DNA of 49,734 nt from Bdellovibrio sp. ArHS (lineage in GTDB: Bacteria; Bdellovibrionota; Bdellovibrionia; Bdellovibrionales; Bdellovibrionaceae). Each line of letters opens with the position of its first letter. Positions within the stretch are counted from its first letter, which is position 1. Below, in pieces: positions 40,832-49,567 of the stretch. A model generated the notes under the pieces. It saw nothing but the letters and a program-made list of their open reading frames with translations. It was not told where the DNA came from and did no database searches. The position numbers and the translations under genes were made by a program. The stretch is from NCBI RefSeq assembly GCF_000786105.1, contig NZ_JTEV01000028.1:1-49734 (forward strand), given 5' to 3'.

Positions 40832-41722
40832 ATGTTGAAAAAACTAATCCTGGCAACAGCGCTTTTAGGAGTCGTGGGTTGTGCTTTTAATAAAGACAAT
40901 CCAAATAACAACGCGACGGAAGTTGCTGACAGACAAAACCAATTGAGCACGTACAACCGTGTCGTTGGATTTTACACTGGCAAGCTGACTACCACGGTGA
41001 CCCAACAAGATGTTGAACTCAGACTTTTCACTTTGGAAAACGAGTCCGGCACAAATGCCAATGGTGAAGAACGCTACCGCATTGTTTTACGCGGTAAATT
41101 TCAGTTCAATAGCAACAAGTTGCAATTGTTCAATATGAAGGCTCGTTACATTCCCGAGACTTCCGAACTGATCTTAAGAAACGAAGCCGCGTCCCCCGGC
41201 ATCGATGATGTTCATACGATTAACGCTAAGGTTGTCGGACAAAAGATCGTCGGAGAAGTAAAATCCATTTCAGGCGTGATCGGCGTTTTGGATTTAACTC
41301 TTTCTTCCAATCAGTCATCCGCCCCCGGCAACACAGAGGAAAACGAGTTCTACGAAAGACTTCGTCGTCAATATGAGTCTTTCGCGGGCGTCTATTCGGG
41401 CACCAACGTTAAAGACGGCAAAGCCGCTTTCCAATTCCAGATTCGTTTGCAAGTTGTGAAAGAAGGCCTTGTTCCTAAAATCATTGGTGAACTGACTCGT
41501 GCCGATGATCCTAAAAATACGGCGACTTTGACTTTGACAGGTTTGTTCCGTGGCGAGACGACTCCTCCAGGCCTGGTCCTGACGGGAACTCCTCGTCTTT
41601 TCCCGTCCTCACCTTACAAAGCGACCATAGACGGCGTTCTTGACGGTGACACTTTTAAAGGAACCTGGGTTTCCAATGTGAATGGGCTTGAAGGCGAATT
41701 TATTCTAAATAAAATCAAATAA
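40832..41722 (+). CDS. Lipoprotein with two homologous beta domains, unknown function
   Basis: A 296-residue protein from the ATG at 40832 (GGGGGG ribosome binding site). Its lipobox is GVVGC (Cys at about residue 17). Residues about 45-155 and 185-296 look like an internal duplication. Each half begins with a GFYTG/GVYSG-like strand and ends with IVGEVKSISGVIGVLDL or FKGTWVSNVNGLEGEF. I recognise no named family. It follows the TolC-family gene by 15 bases and ends before a strong bidirectional terminator, so it is probably the last gene of that operon. Confidence 0.78.
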   Translation: MLKKLILATALLGVVGCAFNKDNPNNNATEVADRQNQLSTYNRVVGFYTGKLTTTVTQQDVELRLFTLENESGTNANGEERYRIVLRGKFQFNSNKLQLFNMKARYIPETSELILRNEAASPGIDDVHTINAKVVGQKIVGEVKSISGVIGVLDLTLSSNQSSAPGNTEENEFYERLRRQYESFAGVYSGTNVKDGKAAFQFQIRLQVVKEGLVPKIIGELTRADDPKNTATLTLTGLFRGETTPPGLVLTGTPRLFPSSPYKATIDGVLDGDTFKGTWVSNVNGLEGEFILNKIK

Positions 41723-41723
41723 G

Positions 41724-41753
41724 AAAAAAGGGAGCTGCAAGCTCCCTTTTTTT
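41724..41753. terminator. Bidirectional Rho-independent terminator
   Basis: GGGAGCT-GCA-AGCTCCC (41730-41746) is a perfect 7-bp stem with a 3-base loop, flanked by six As (41724-41729) and seven Ts (41747-41753). It works on both strands, for the lipoprotein gene (plus) and the ABC-F gene (minus), whose stop overlaps the T-run. Confidence 0.92.
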
Positions 41754-43566
41754 ATGTTCCTGAACTTTTCTTTTCCAGTTCCGCCCAGCGTGCGTAAAGT
41801 CTTTCCAACTCGACCTGGATCTTGGAAATCTCTGCGTAGAGTTCCTGAACTTTCGAAGCCTGACTAACGACTTCGGGCTTGCCTGCCTCGGCCTGCAACT
41901 GCCCGAGTTTTTCTTCCAAACCCAGGATTGTGCTTTCCATGTTTTCCAGCTCGAACTTTTCTTTGAAAGACAATTTTCCCGGTTTACTGGAAGCTTTAAC
42001 TTCTGTTTCGGCTTTGGCCTTCTTTTGTTCTAAAGCTTCCAATTCTTTTTGTTCTTCATACCACTCTTCCCACTGCAAGTAGCCCGCGAAATTTTCCAGA
42101 CTTGTTGTCCCGTCAGATTTTTTGTGGAAAGCCAAGATTGTGGACGCGACCTGATCCATAAAGTAACGATCATGTGTCACCAAAATGACAGCGCCGTTAA
42201 ATTCCTTCAAAGAATCTTCTAGCACCGTCAAGGTACCGACATCTAAATCGTTAGTCGGCTCATCCAGAATAAGAACCTGCGCTTCATTCAACATCAGTTG
42301 CGCCAAACGCAGACGGCTTTGTTCACCGCCCGAAAGTTTTTCGACCGGTAGATCCATTTGCTGGCGATTGAACAAGAACCTTTCCAGATAACTGCGCGCA
42401 AAGACATATTGTCCCTGATAATGAACATAGTCGCCTTCCGGGCAGATATTCTTTAACACAGACTCTTTAGGCTTTAAGGTTTCCCGGTTCTGTTCAAAGT
42501 AGGCCACCTTCAACTTATCAGCGCGCGCCACGCGGCCCGTGTCAGGAAGCTCCTCACCCAGAAGAATGCGGATCAACGTGGATTTACCCGAGCCGTTATC
42601 CCCCAACAATGCCAGGCGTGTTTTCGGGTTTACAAGATAAGAAAAATCCTTAAAGAGCACTCGGCCATTGTAAGCTTTGGTGACGTGATCCACTTCAATC
42701 AACTTTTGCGGATTTCTTTCCGCGTCTTTGAATTCGATCCTGGCTACACGTGCTGCATTTTTCGCCGACAATTCCTGCACGTCATCTTTCAAATCACCGG
42801 CTCTTTCAATACGCGCTTTTTGTTTCGTCTGACGAGCCTTGGCGCCCCGACGCAACCACTCGGTCTCGCGACGAAGGGTGTTTTTTAAAACGACCTCGCG
42901 CTGCTCTTGTGCCTGTAGAAGCTGGTCTTTTGCCTCAAGATATTCAAGGTAACCGCCCTTGACAGACAAAAGGTAGTTGGGATTTTTAGGATCAAGATCA
43001 AAAATTTTATTGGTGGCCCTTTGTAAAAACAATCGATCATGCGTGATAATCAGGGTTGCAAAAGGGGCCCGAGATAAAAATTCTTCAAGCCACAGAATGC
43101 TGGTTACATCCAGATGATTCGTTGGTTCATCCAACATCAGAAGCTCAGGGTCCAAGACCAGCTCGCGCGCCAAAGCCACGCGCTTACGCCAACCTCCGGA
43201 TAGATCCTTGACCAAAAAACTCTCACCAAACTGCGACAACTCTAGGCGCGCCATCCACTCATAGGCCGCCGCCAATGATTCATGATGATCAACACACTTG
43301 CTTAAGATCGCATCCAAAATTGTTTCATTTTCACTGAACAAAGGCGTCTGCTCCAAAAATCCCAGACGCAAGCCTTTCTTCGCTGTGACGTCGCCGGCGT
43401 CAGCTTCCATTTTTCCGGCCAGGATGCGCAAAAGCGTGGACTTCCCCGCCCCATTGGGACCGACAAGACCGACTCGCTCACCTTCTTCAATGCCAAGGCT
43501 GACATTTTTAAAAAGAGTTTTTCCGGCAAAGGCTTTTTCTAATTTATAGGTACTGATCAGAAGCAT
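41752..43566 (-). CDS. uup: ABC-F family ATPase (Uup-like)
   Basis: A 604-residue soluble protein with two ABC domains and no membrane segments. Each has a Walker A (GPNGAGKSTLL near 36; GDNGSGKSTL near 340) and a signature (LSGGWRKRVALAREL, LSGGEQSRLRLAQLM), with VLILDEPTNDLDV as second Walker B. The linker has a charged helix between. The C-terminal charged coiled coil, from about 510, is typical of Uup, which acts on DNA/ribosome-associated functions. ABC-F proteins act on the ribosome; whether this one is Uup, EttA-like or an antibiotic-resistance type is not certain, but the C-terminal domain favours Uup. Confidence 0.88.
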   Translation of the reverse strand: MLLISTYKLEKAFAGKTLFKNVSLGIEEGERVGLVGPNGAGKSTLLRILAGKMEADAGDVTAKKGLRLGFLEQTPLFSENETILDAILSKCVDHHESLAAAYEWMARLELSQFGESFLVKDLSGGWRKRVALARELVLDPELLMLDEPTNHLDVTSILWLEEFLSRAPFATLIITHDRLFLQRATNKIFDLDPKNPNYLLSVKGGYLEYLEAKDQLLQAQEQREVVLKNTLRRETEWLRRGAKARQTKQKARIERAGDLKDDVQELSAKNAARVARIEFKDAERNPQKLIEVDHVTKAYNGRVLFKDFSYLVNPKTRLALLGDNGSGKSTLIRILLGEELPDTGRVARADKLKVAYFEQNRETLKPKESVLKNICPEGDYVHYQGQYVFARSYLERFLFNRQQMDLPVEKLSGGEQSRLRLAQLMLNEAQVLILDEPTNDLDVGTLTVLEDSLKEFNGAVILVTHDRYFMDQVASTILAFHKKSDGTTSLENFAGYLQWEEWYEEQKELEALEQKKAKAETEVKASSKPGKLSFKEKFELENMESTILGLEEKLGQLQAEAGKPEVVSQASKVQELYAEISKIQVELERLYARWAELEKKSSGT

Positions 43567-43581
43567 GGACTTAAAGTACGT

Positions 43582-44445
43582 CTATTTAGGCAGGTCCGCT
43601 AGGACTTTTTCGATAGGAACAATAAATTCGCCTGTACAACCATGATCGTCACAGACTTTCAGATTGTCTTGAGAGGGCTCCGACTCGTCCGCCTCAAAAT
43701 CTCTTTCGCCAGAGGAAAGAAGCCCGATCAATTCGTGCGTTTGCGCATCAAACACCGGCGAACCCGAGTTGCCTTCGAAAACATCCAAATTCGAAATGAT
43801 CACGGAAGGACTGCTCCAAAGTTCTCGCACGTTCCCTTCCGCATATTTTTTTAAGCTTCCCAAAGGATAGCCTAGTGAATAAATTTTTTGACCTGCCAGC
43901 AAAGTCTTCTTTGAAAACTTGACGGAAGCGGTCGCGACCTTCTGACTTAAGCGGATCAGCGCGTAGTCTAATCCTTCATGCAAGGCATTTTTCGCCGCCA
44001 CGACTTCTTGGCAATCCACAACGACACGCTTTTGCGATTGGGAGTCTTTTTGGTAGTTGAATACGAACGCTAGGTCCTCACATTTTATGCGCTCCAGGCA
44101 ATGTCCCGCCGTCAACACCAGATCAGAAGATACCAAAACACCCGAACAGAACGCCAGCGAAGGCTGATCCATCCACGTCAAGCCCAAGGCCCCAAACACG
44201 TCTTGAACCGTTTGTAAGTTTTCATTCTTTTGCCAGCGGGCCGCCGAGGCTTTAGTCATTAGAGCCACACTGGAATCCACATTCATATTTCCGGAAACAA
44301 CGTCTTTGATAGAGTCTGCACCATAAATAACATGCGCTTGATTGTTAGGACTTGAAGTAAAAGAAGATGTGGGTGCGGCATCAAACCCGCACCCTGCCAT
44401 CTGAATTAAAAAGATTCCCAGAAAGGCTTTCGCCCACTTGTTCAT
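43582..44445 (-). CDS. Trypsin-like serine protease lipoprotein
   Basis: A 287-residue protein from the ATG at 44443-44445. A signal peptide ends in MAGC (Cys 19), so it is likely a lipoprotein. The triad is visible: H115 (LTAGHC), D160 (GLDYALIRL) and S229 (GNSGSPVF). The family is S1 chymotrypsin-like, and CSGVLVSSDLVLTAGHC includes the disulfide around the His loop. The ATG overlaps the stop of the upstream polysaccharide-deacetylase-like gene in TAATG, so translation is coupled. A longer in-frame start would overlap the upstream gene by 64 bases. The substrate and the significance of the pairing are unknown. Confidence 0.88.
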   Translation of the reverse strand: MNKWAKAFLGIFLIQMAGCGFDAAPTSSFTSSPNNQAHVIYGADSIKDVVSGNMNVDSSVALMTKASAARWQKNENLQTVQDVFGALGLTWMDQPSLAFCSGVLVSSDLVLTAGHCLERIKCEDLAFVFNYQKDSQSQKRVVVDCQEVVAAKNALHEGLDYALIRLSQKVATASVKFSKKTLLAGQKIYSLGYPLGSLKKYAEGNVRELWSSPSVIISNLDVFEGNSGSPVFDAQTHELIGLLSSGERDFEADESEPSQDNLKVCDDHGCTGEFIVPIEKVLADLPK

Positions 44446-46088
44446 TAATGTCCTCGTGTAAAGTCCAAGTCGCCCTGATGAGCTTCCGGCAAGTGACCTT
44501 GTGTCCAACGCTCTTCAATATTTTCTTCGCTGACAAACTCATCCTTAGTTCCAACATTCAACACCTTATAAGTCGCCGTCGCCACTTCTTTGCCGCTGAA
44601 ATCATAGATGGCCATACGCACATCCGCGGACTCACCTTTCGGGGTGACACGACGAACTTCAGACAATTTCGTCTCTAAACTGTTGGAAACCACCTGACCA
44701 TTCACCGTCGTCAATTGCGTCAAACCACGACGGGAAGCATCTCTTCCGTCCAAAGAAAACTTCAAACTATCGCGATCCGACGTCATGGAAACCTCAAGAT
44801 TCCAATGGCGGGCGATCGTCAAAGATTTAGGACGAGGCAACTTGGCGAAATTTCCTTTCTTATATGCTTCAATCTCAGAAGAAGATTTAGAATTCATGAA
44901 GCTCATAAGTTCTGCATAAGTCACACATCTGACTTCGGGTTTGCGGCATACCTCATTGGCAAATTCAAAGAAGGTTTCGAAGTAAGCTCCCCCCATCCAC
45001 TGAGAGAAATGGTGTCCGATATGCAAGGGGGCACGGTTTCCATAGTAGTTACGGTCGAAATAGGCACGATATAAAGCCATCATGTTATTCTTGGCTTTAG
45101 TCTTTTGTTTGGACGATACCATGTTCAGACAGTCGCGAGCCTTATTGGCTTTCACTTGCTGTCCATGCGCATCGCGCTTCAAAATATTCATCGTCTCGGG
45201 TTCTTCACTTAAAACCCGTGCGGAATCGCGCACACAGAAATTGTAGTCCATCGAAATCCAGCGGCGCGCGCCACCGGGCTCAAGAATTTCCGCTAAAGGA
45301 AAATTCCAGGTCCCGAATTCGTTACGCTGAGGCCAATAGTTTTCGAAGTTTGTTTTCGAAGTGTCATATTGAATTCCGAATTTGGGTAAGTTCGGCCACA
45401 ACCCATCACTGATACCAAGAACGGGAGCTCTGAAGCCTTTGATCTCTTGACGGAATAAAAGACCGCGGCTTTGTTTCGCCGTCGGACGAAGATGATTGAA
45501 AGAAAACACATTGTCCAAGATACGATAGAACTGTTCAAATTCAGACTTCCAGTCTGCCTCAGACCAACGCAGGTCCCACTTCCATACAATCTTATTGTTT
45601 GCATCGCGGTCGCATTTACGAGTGAACGGATTCATCGCGCACTGAGAATAACCCGCATCAAAATGTCCCACAGCATGCGAGCCAATTTCATGCCCTTCAA
45701 GATAAGCATCATTCATGTGATCAATACGGGTAGACACATCCTGGTTGTCATCGCCCCAACCAATGGCGGAACCCCGATTTTTCACCGCCACGGTTTTGCC
45801 ATTGCGGGTTTCCAAACGCTGACCTGGCGGCTGGTAGTTTCCTTTCGAATCCGGAGTCAAAAAATAAACAGGATTAATAAAATAAGTGAAGCGACTATCG
45901 ACGCCCTGATTCTTTTGATGTTTGGAAAAGTCGCGTGAATATTGCCACACTTCATTATTGTAGGAACCATCGAATGCCAACAGGACAAATTGGGGAGGTC
46001 TTTGCGTACCCTGAGACTGCGCAAAGGCGAACTCCTGACCAAGCATGGATAAAGCCATTAAACTCTTGGTAATCCAACTTTTACGCAT
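44445..46088 (-). CDS. Polysaccharide deacetylase-like exported protein
   Basis: A 547-residue protein with a signal peptide (MRKSWITKSLMALSMLGQEFAFAQ). Residues about 30-380 resemble the NodB/chitin-deacetylase fold. FVLLAFDGSYNN (about 34-45) matches motif 1, TFDDxxN, and GHEIGSHAVGH (about 132-142) matches motif 2 with the H-x3-H metal pair (H138, H142). The second motif-1 Asp, a metal ligand, is Gly41 here; D40 is kept. C-terminal residues from about 450 look like a separate beta domain. A perfect TAAGGAGGT ribosome binding site precedes the ATG. Activity is uncertain because of G41. Confidence 0.78.
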   Translation of the reverse strand: MRKSWITKSLMALSMLGQEFAFAQSQGTQRPPQFVLLAFDGSYNNEVWQYSRDFSKHQKNQGVDSRFTYFINPVYFLTPDSKGNYQPPGQRLETRNGKTVAVKNRGSAIGWGDDNQDVSTRIDHMNDAYLEGHEIGSHAVGHFDAGYSQCAMNPFTRKCDRDANNKIVWKWDLRWSEADWKSEFEQFYRILDNVFSFNHLRPTAKQSRGLLFRQEIKGFRAPVLGISDGLWPNLPKFGIQYDTSKTNFENYWPQRNEFGTWNFPLAEILEPGGARRWISMDYNFCVRDSARVLSEEPETMNILKRDAHGQQVKANKARDCLNMVSSKQKTKAKNNMMALYRAYFDRNYYGNRAPLHIGHHFSQWMGGAYFETFFEFANEVCRKPEVRCVTYAELMSFMNSKSSSEIEAYKKGNFAKLPRPKSLTIARHWNLEVSMTSDRDSLKFSLDGRDASRRGLTQLTTVNGQVVSNSLETKLSEVRRVTPKGESADVRMAIYDFSGKEVATATYKVLNVGTKDEFVSEENIEERWTQGHLPEAHQGDLDFTRGH

Positions 46089-46105
46089 CCGGTGACCTCC
46101 TTAAA

Positions 46106-46128
46106 TTGCACTTAGAACAATTGTGCAA
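46106..46128. promoter_or_regulatory. Inverted repeat ahead of the deacetylase-like gene
   Basis: TTGCAC (46106-46111) and GTGCAA (46123-46128) form a 6-bp inverted repeat with an 11-base spacer, just upstream of the strong ribosome binding site. It could be an operator or a hairpin. No convincing promoter is seen around it. Confidence 0.3.
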
Positions 46129-46199
46129 CCGGTGTGCCGCAGGAAAATCACTTTGCGCTAGCTTAAGATGTCGAGAATTTAATCAAGGAACAATTAAGG

Positions 46200-46230
46200 C
46201 CCTACACTGTCTCGGATTGAGACACTAGGG
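46200..46230. other. Stem-loop overlapping the aat stop codon
   Basis: CCCTA (46200-46204) pairs with TAGGG (46226-46230) and TGTCTC (46208-46213) with GAGACA (46219-46224), around a 5-base loop and a small internal loop. The stop codon of aat (46225-46227) is inside. There is no T-run on either side, so it is not a classical terminator. It may protect mRNA ends or dampen readthrough into the next gene. Confidence 0.4.
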
Positions 46231-46884
46231 AATACCCAATTCATGGTGACGCTCTTCGAGCATTTTTAAATAAGTCTCGCGATCCACGTACTTACCACCC
46301 ATGCTGGCCACGACCGGAGTCACCATCTGAACATCAATCCACTGATGCCCTTGTTGCTGCAGAAGCTCCACCAAAGCCCACAAGGCGATCTTAGAAGCGT
46401 TGGGCTTTTTATAAAACATGCTTTCACCACTGAACACCCCTTGAACCAGAACGCCATAGATGCCACCGATCATAATGTTGTTTTCGCGAACCTCGACACA
46501 AAAACAAAAACCTTCTTTAAAGAAATCCACATAGGCCCGTCTCATCGCTGGGATGATCCAAGTGCCATCCTGGCCCGGGCGCGGCTGCTTTGAACATTCT
46601 TCGATCACCTGGTGAAAATCCGTATTGACGGTGATATGGATCTGCGGATTTTTGCGACGAAAACGACGAAGACTTTCGGGAACTTTAAAATCTTTAAATT
46701 CTAAAATGCCGCGTTTTTCCGGCGAAAACCACAGCATCGGCAGCCCCGGTTGAGGCCACGGAAAAATTCCCCGCGAATAAGCGGCAAACAAGGTGCCGAC
46801 ATCAAGGCGCCCACCAACGGCGATAATACCTTCCGCCAAAGTATCACGAGGATCAGGAAATTCGACTGATGACCGCCGGTGCAT
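46225..46884 (-). CDS. aat: Leucyl/phenylalanyl-tRNA-protein transferase
   Basis: A 219-residue enzyme that adds Leu or Phe to N-terminal Lys/Arg of proteins, feeding them to ClpS/ClpAP (N-end rule). Conserved features are FPDPRDTLAEGIIAVGG, AYSRGIFPW, MLWFSPEKRG, ESMFYKKPNASKIAL and the QWIDVQMVTP segment, with the Gly-rich closing region. Length is normal. Its ATG overlaps the upstream dehydrogenase-like stop in TAATG (46882-46886), so it is the last gene of the recQ-linked group. A stem-loop covers its stop. Confidence 0.93.
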   Translation of the reverse strand: MHRRSSVEFPDPRDTLAEGIIAVGGRLDVGTLFAAYSRGIFPWPQPGLPMLWFSPEKRGILEFKDFKVPESLRRFRRKNPQIHITVNTDFHQVIEECSKQPRPGQDGTWIIPAMRRAYVDFFKEGFCFCVEVRENNIMIGGIYGVLVQGVFSGESMFYKKPNASKIALWALVELLQQQGHQWIDVQMVTPVVASMGGKYVDRETYLKMLEERHHELGIP

Positions 46885-47954
46885 TATTTCCCCTGATAGG
46901 TGATCTGATAGATCACCCCCGCTTTATCATCAGACACCAAGAGCGAACCGTCCTTAAGAACTTCCACATCCACGGGACGTCCCCAGGCCGAATCCCCTTG
47001 CAACCAACCCTCTACAAAGGTTTCGGTCTTTTGTACATTTGATCCATCCACCTTCACAAAGGTCAGGCGATAACCCTGCGGCGTCGAACGATTCCAAGAG
47101 CCGTGCTCGGCCAAGATGATGCTGTTTTGATATTCGGCCGGAAACCTTTTGCCGGTGTAAAAACGCATTCCCAAGGGCGCGACATGGGCACGCAACTCTA
47201 CCACGGGAGCGGTGTAGTTTGCGCAGTTTTTTCCTTTGCCAAACTCAGGGTCTAAAGTGTCTTTTCCGTGGCAATAAGGAAAACCAAAGTTCTCGCCGAC
47301 CTTCGTCAGACGATTGACCTCACAGGGCGGACGATCATCGCCCATCCAATCGCGACCATTATCAGTGAACCACAGCTCTTTGGTTGTTGGGTGAAAGTCA
47401 AACCCCACCGTATTACGCACTCCCTGGGCCACTTCTTCCTTGCTGGTGCCATTCACGTCGATACGATAAATACGGGCATAATCTTTTTGGGGATCACAGA
47501 TATTGCAGTTCGCTCCGACAGGGACATACAGTTTACCGTCAGGGCCAAAACGAATAAATTTCCAACCATGATGAGTATCGCTGGGAAATTTCTGAGCTAG
47601 AACGCGAAGAGGTTTTAACGGTTTGGTGATCGGCTTTGCGACATCGTATTCCTTGATCTGACTGACTTCGGCTACGTAGAGCTTGCCCTCACGGTAAGCG
47701 ACGCCATTGGGAGTATCCAGGCCTTCCGCCACCACAGAGACTTTACCATTTTGCACCACATAGACCTTATCGCCAGTGCGCGAGCCCACAAAGATCCGGC
47801 CATCCTCTGCCTGCGCCAAAGAACGAGCGCCAGGCACCGTCGCCCATACGGAGATTTTAAAACCTTTCGGCATTTTTAATTTTTCAAGAGGCGGCTTCAC
47901 CGCAAACGAATTCAGTGAAATCAGCAATACCGCCGCAAAAATAAAAGATCCCAT
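46884..47954 (-). CDS. Periplasmic PQQ-type sugar (sorbosone/glucose) dehydrogenase-like protein
   Basis: A 356-residue protein from the ATG at 47952-47954, with a signal peptide (MGSFIFAAVLLISLNSFA). The body is a beta-propeller matching L-sorbosone/soluble glucose dehydrogenase proteins: KMPKGFKISVWATVPGARSL, FGPDGKLYVPVGANC, TVGFDFHPTTKELWFTDNG and a closing VEVLKDGSLLVSDDKAG. A PQQ-type cofactor is a family expectation; no oxidoreductase activity is shown. Two cysteines (CNIC) lie close together. The ATG overlaps the recQ stop as TGATG with GGAAG upstream, so earlier in-frame starts within recQ are unlikely. Confidence 0.88.
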   Translation of the reverse strand: MGSFIFAAVLLISLNSFAVKPPLEKLKMPKGFKISVWATVPGARSLAQAEDGRIFVGSRTGDKVYVVQNGKVSVVAEGLDTPNGVAYREGKLYVAEVSQIKEYDVAKPITKPLKPLRVLAQKFPSDTHHGWKFIRFGPDGKLYVPVGANCNICDPQKDYARIYRIDVNGTSKEEVAQGVRNTVGFDFHPTTKELWFTDNGRDWMGDDRPPCEVNRLTKVGENFGFPYCHGKDTLDPEFGKGKNCANYTAPVVELRAHVAPLGMRFYTGKRFPAEYQNSIILAEHGSWNRSTPQGYRLTFVKVDGSNVQKTETFVEGWLQGDSAWGRPVDVEVLKDGSLLVSDDKAGVIYQITYQGK

Positions 47955-49399
47955 CAACTTCCTCGATTCCGACACACGTCGCATTTTCCACAAGGCTCTG
48001 TATGAATATGTCCAAAATAGGCGTAAATAAGATTCATCCGGCACGTCGAATCCTGGGACGCCCATTGCACCATCTTCAAAAGTTTGGTGTTCTGAGCTTT
48101 CAAGATTTCGACACCGTTTTCAGTCTGAAACTGCTCATCCGTCGGCGCGCTCACACAGGCATACGGGAAGGGATCATCGGATTTCGTCAAACATCCCCAG
48201 CGCTCCAAAATACTGACGGCCGCTTCCGAGCGAAAATCCCGGCGATTGCGAAAGTTCATTTGTTCTCGCAGAAAATCAAAACCGCCCTGATCCACCTGAA
48301 GACGTTTTTCTTCGATCAGCTGATAGATCTTCCGAATGAACTCCGGCTCCGGATGGGACCATTTTAAAAATTCCATCTGAATGGTGACATCGTCCTGATC
48401 ATAGAGCAAATGGCAAGACGATTCTTTGCCATCTCTGCCGGCGCGTCCCACCTCTTGGAAATAAGATTCCAACGCATTGGGTGTTTCCACATGGATAAGA
48501 AGGCGCACATTTTCTTTGTCAATCCCCAAGCCAAAAGCCGGCGTGGCAATCATAAGCGGATTTTCTTCGCTGATGAAACGGGTTTGATTGCGTTTCCTAT
48601 CCTGGGGCGACAGATCGCCATGATAGACCAGATGGGGAATATTCATTCTGTACAAAGCCGCCGAAATTTTTTTCAAAGTCTGAATCAGCGAGCAGTAAAT
48701 GATACTCGCGCCCGGTGTCTGATGGCGCAAGCCCACGATCGCGCGAATCTTTTCGTCGATTCCATAAATGTCGTGAACATGAAGCCCCAGATTTGTTCTT
48801 TCAATCCCCGCCGAAATGAGGGTCGCCTCGGGTATAAAAAGTTTTGCGAGAATATCTTTTTGCACCTCGGGCGTTGCCGTGGCTGTTAAAGCTAGCGTGG
48901 GCGGATTTCCCAGAATTTTTCGAAACTCCCCCACCCGTGAATAATCAGGCCGGAAATCATGCCCCCACTGTGAAATACAGTGCGCTTCATCCACCGCCAG
49001 AAGTTGAATTTTTCTGCCTTCGATGGCCTTTAAAAATTCGGGTTTGCGAAAACGCTCGGGGGTCACGTAAAGAAGTTTATACTCGCCCTGGGCCAGGCGT
49101 TTTTGCCGGGCCTCCCTTTCGTCCTTGCCTAAAGTGGAGCTAAGAAATGTTGCCGGGATGCCGAAAGCCTCGGCCTTGAAAACCTGATCCTGCATCAGGG
49201 CAATCAAAGGCGAAATGACCACCACCAATCCATCCCGGATCTTAGCCGGGAACTGAAAGCAGAGACTTTTTCCCATTCCGGTTGGCATTAATGCGAGTAA
49301 GTCTTCGTTTGCCCAGACTTTTTGCAGGATATGTTCTTGCTCGCCCCGAAATGAATCAAAGGGGAAGGCGGTTTTCAAAAGGCTTTTTAAATCGGTCAT
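47954..49399 (-). CDS. recQ: RecQ family DNA helicase (short form)
   Basis: A 481-residue ATP-dependent 3'-5' helicase. Walker A is MPTGMGKSLCFQFP, the DExH box is VDEAHCISQWGHDFRPDY, and helicase motifs include STLGKDE and IGRAGRDGK-like VGRAGRDGKESS. The zinc cysteines at the end (STCRMN, PCGKCDVC) begin the RQC domain, where the protein stops; the winged-helix and HRDC domains of E. coli RecQ (about 610 residues) are missing. Such short RecQs are seen in other bacteria. No clear ribosome binding site. It heads the recQ-dehydrogenase-aat chain of one-base overlaps. Confidence 0.9.
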   Translation of the reverse strand: MTDLKSLLKTAFPFDSFRGEQEHILQKVWANEDLLALMPTGMGKSLCFQFPAKIRDGLVVVISPLIALMQDQVFKAEAFGIPATFLSSTLGKDEREARQKRLAQGEYKLLYVTPERFRKPEFLKAIEGRKIQLLAVDEAHCISQWGHDFRPDYSRVGEFRKILGNPPTLALTATATPEVQKDILAKLFIPEATLISAGIERTNLGLHVHDIYGIDEKIRAIVGLRHQTPGASIIYCSLIQTLKKISAALYRMNIPHLVYHGDLSPQDRKRNQTRFISEENPLMIATPAFGLGIDKENVRLLIHVETPNALESYFQEVGRAGRDGKESSCHLLYDQDDVTIQMEFLKWSHPEPEFIRKIYQLIEEKRLQVDQGGFDFLREQMNFRNRRDFRSEAAVSILERWGCLTKSDDPFPYACVSAPTDEQFQTENGVEILKAQNTKLLKMVQWASQDSTCRMNLIYAYFGHIHTEPCGKCDVCRNRGS

Positions 49400-49512
49400 G
49401 TTTTGAGGTTATCATAGGGGGCATTTAGGAGAAGGTTTTACCCCCCGCCAAAGGAATTTTGTAGCATTGCGTCAGAAGGGGCCCTAGAATCTTCTTTTGC
49501 ACTTATTTGTAA

Positions 49513-49540
49513 TTGATGGTACTTCGAATACTTTCATAAA
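49513..49540 (+). promoter_or_regulatory. Candidate fusA promoter and leader
   Basis: TTGATG (49513-49518), a 16-base spacer and CATAAA (49535-49540) give a modest promoter match. The leader also contains a small hairpin ACTCC-GAAGC-GGAGT (49568-49582) before the AAGGGT ribosome binding site. The 224-base recQ-fusA gap holds no gene I can see. Confidence 0.35.
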
Positions 49541-49567
49541 AGTTAACAAAATCAGTGGCTAAAATCG

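Noticed and set aside
45471-45938. 155-codon plus-strand frame in the deacetylase-like gene
   Set aside because: Antisense shadow; no ribosome binding site or recognisable motif.
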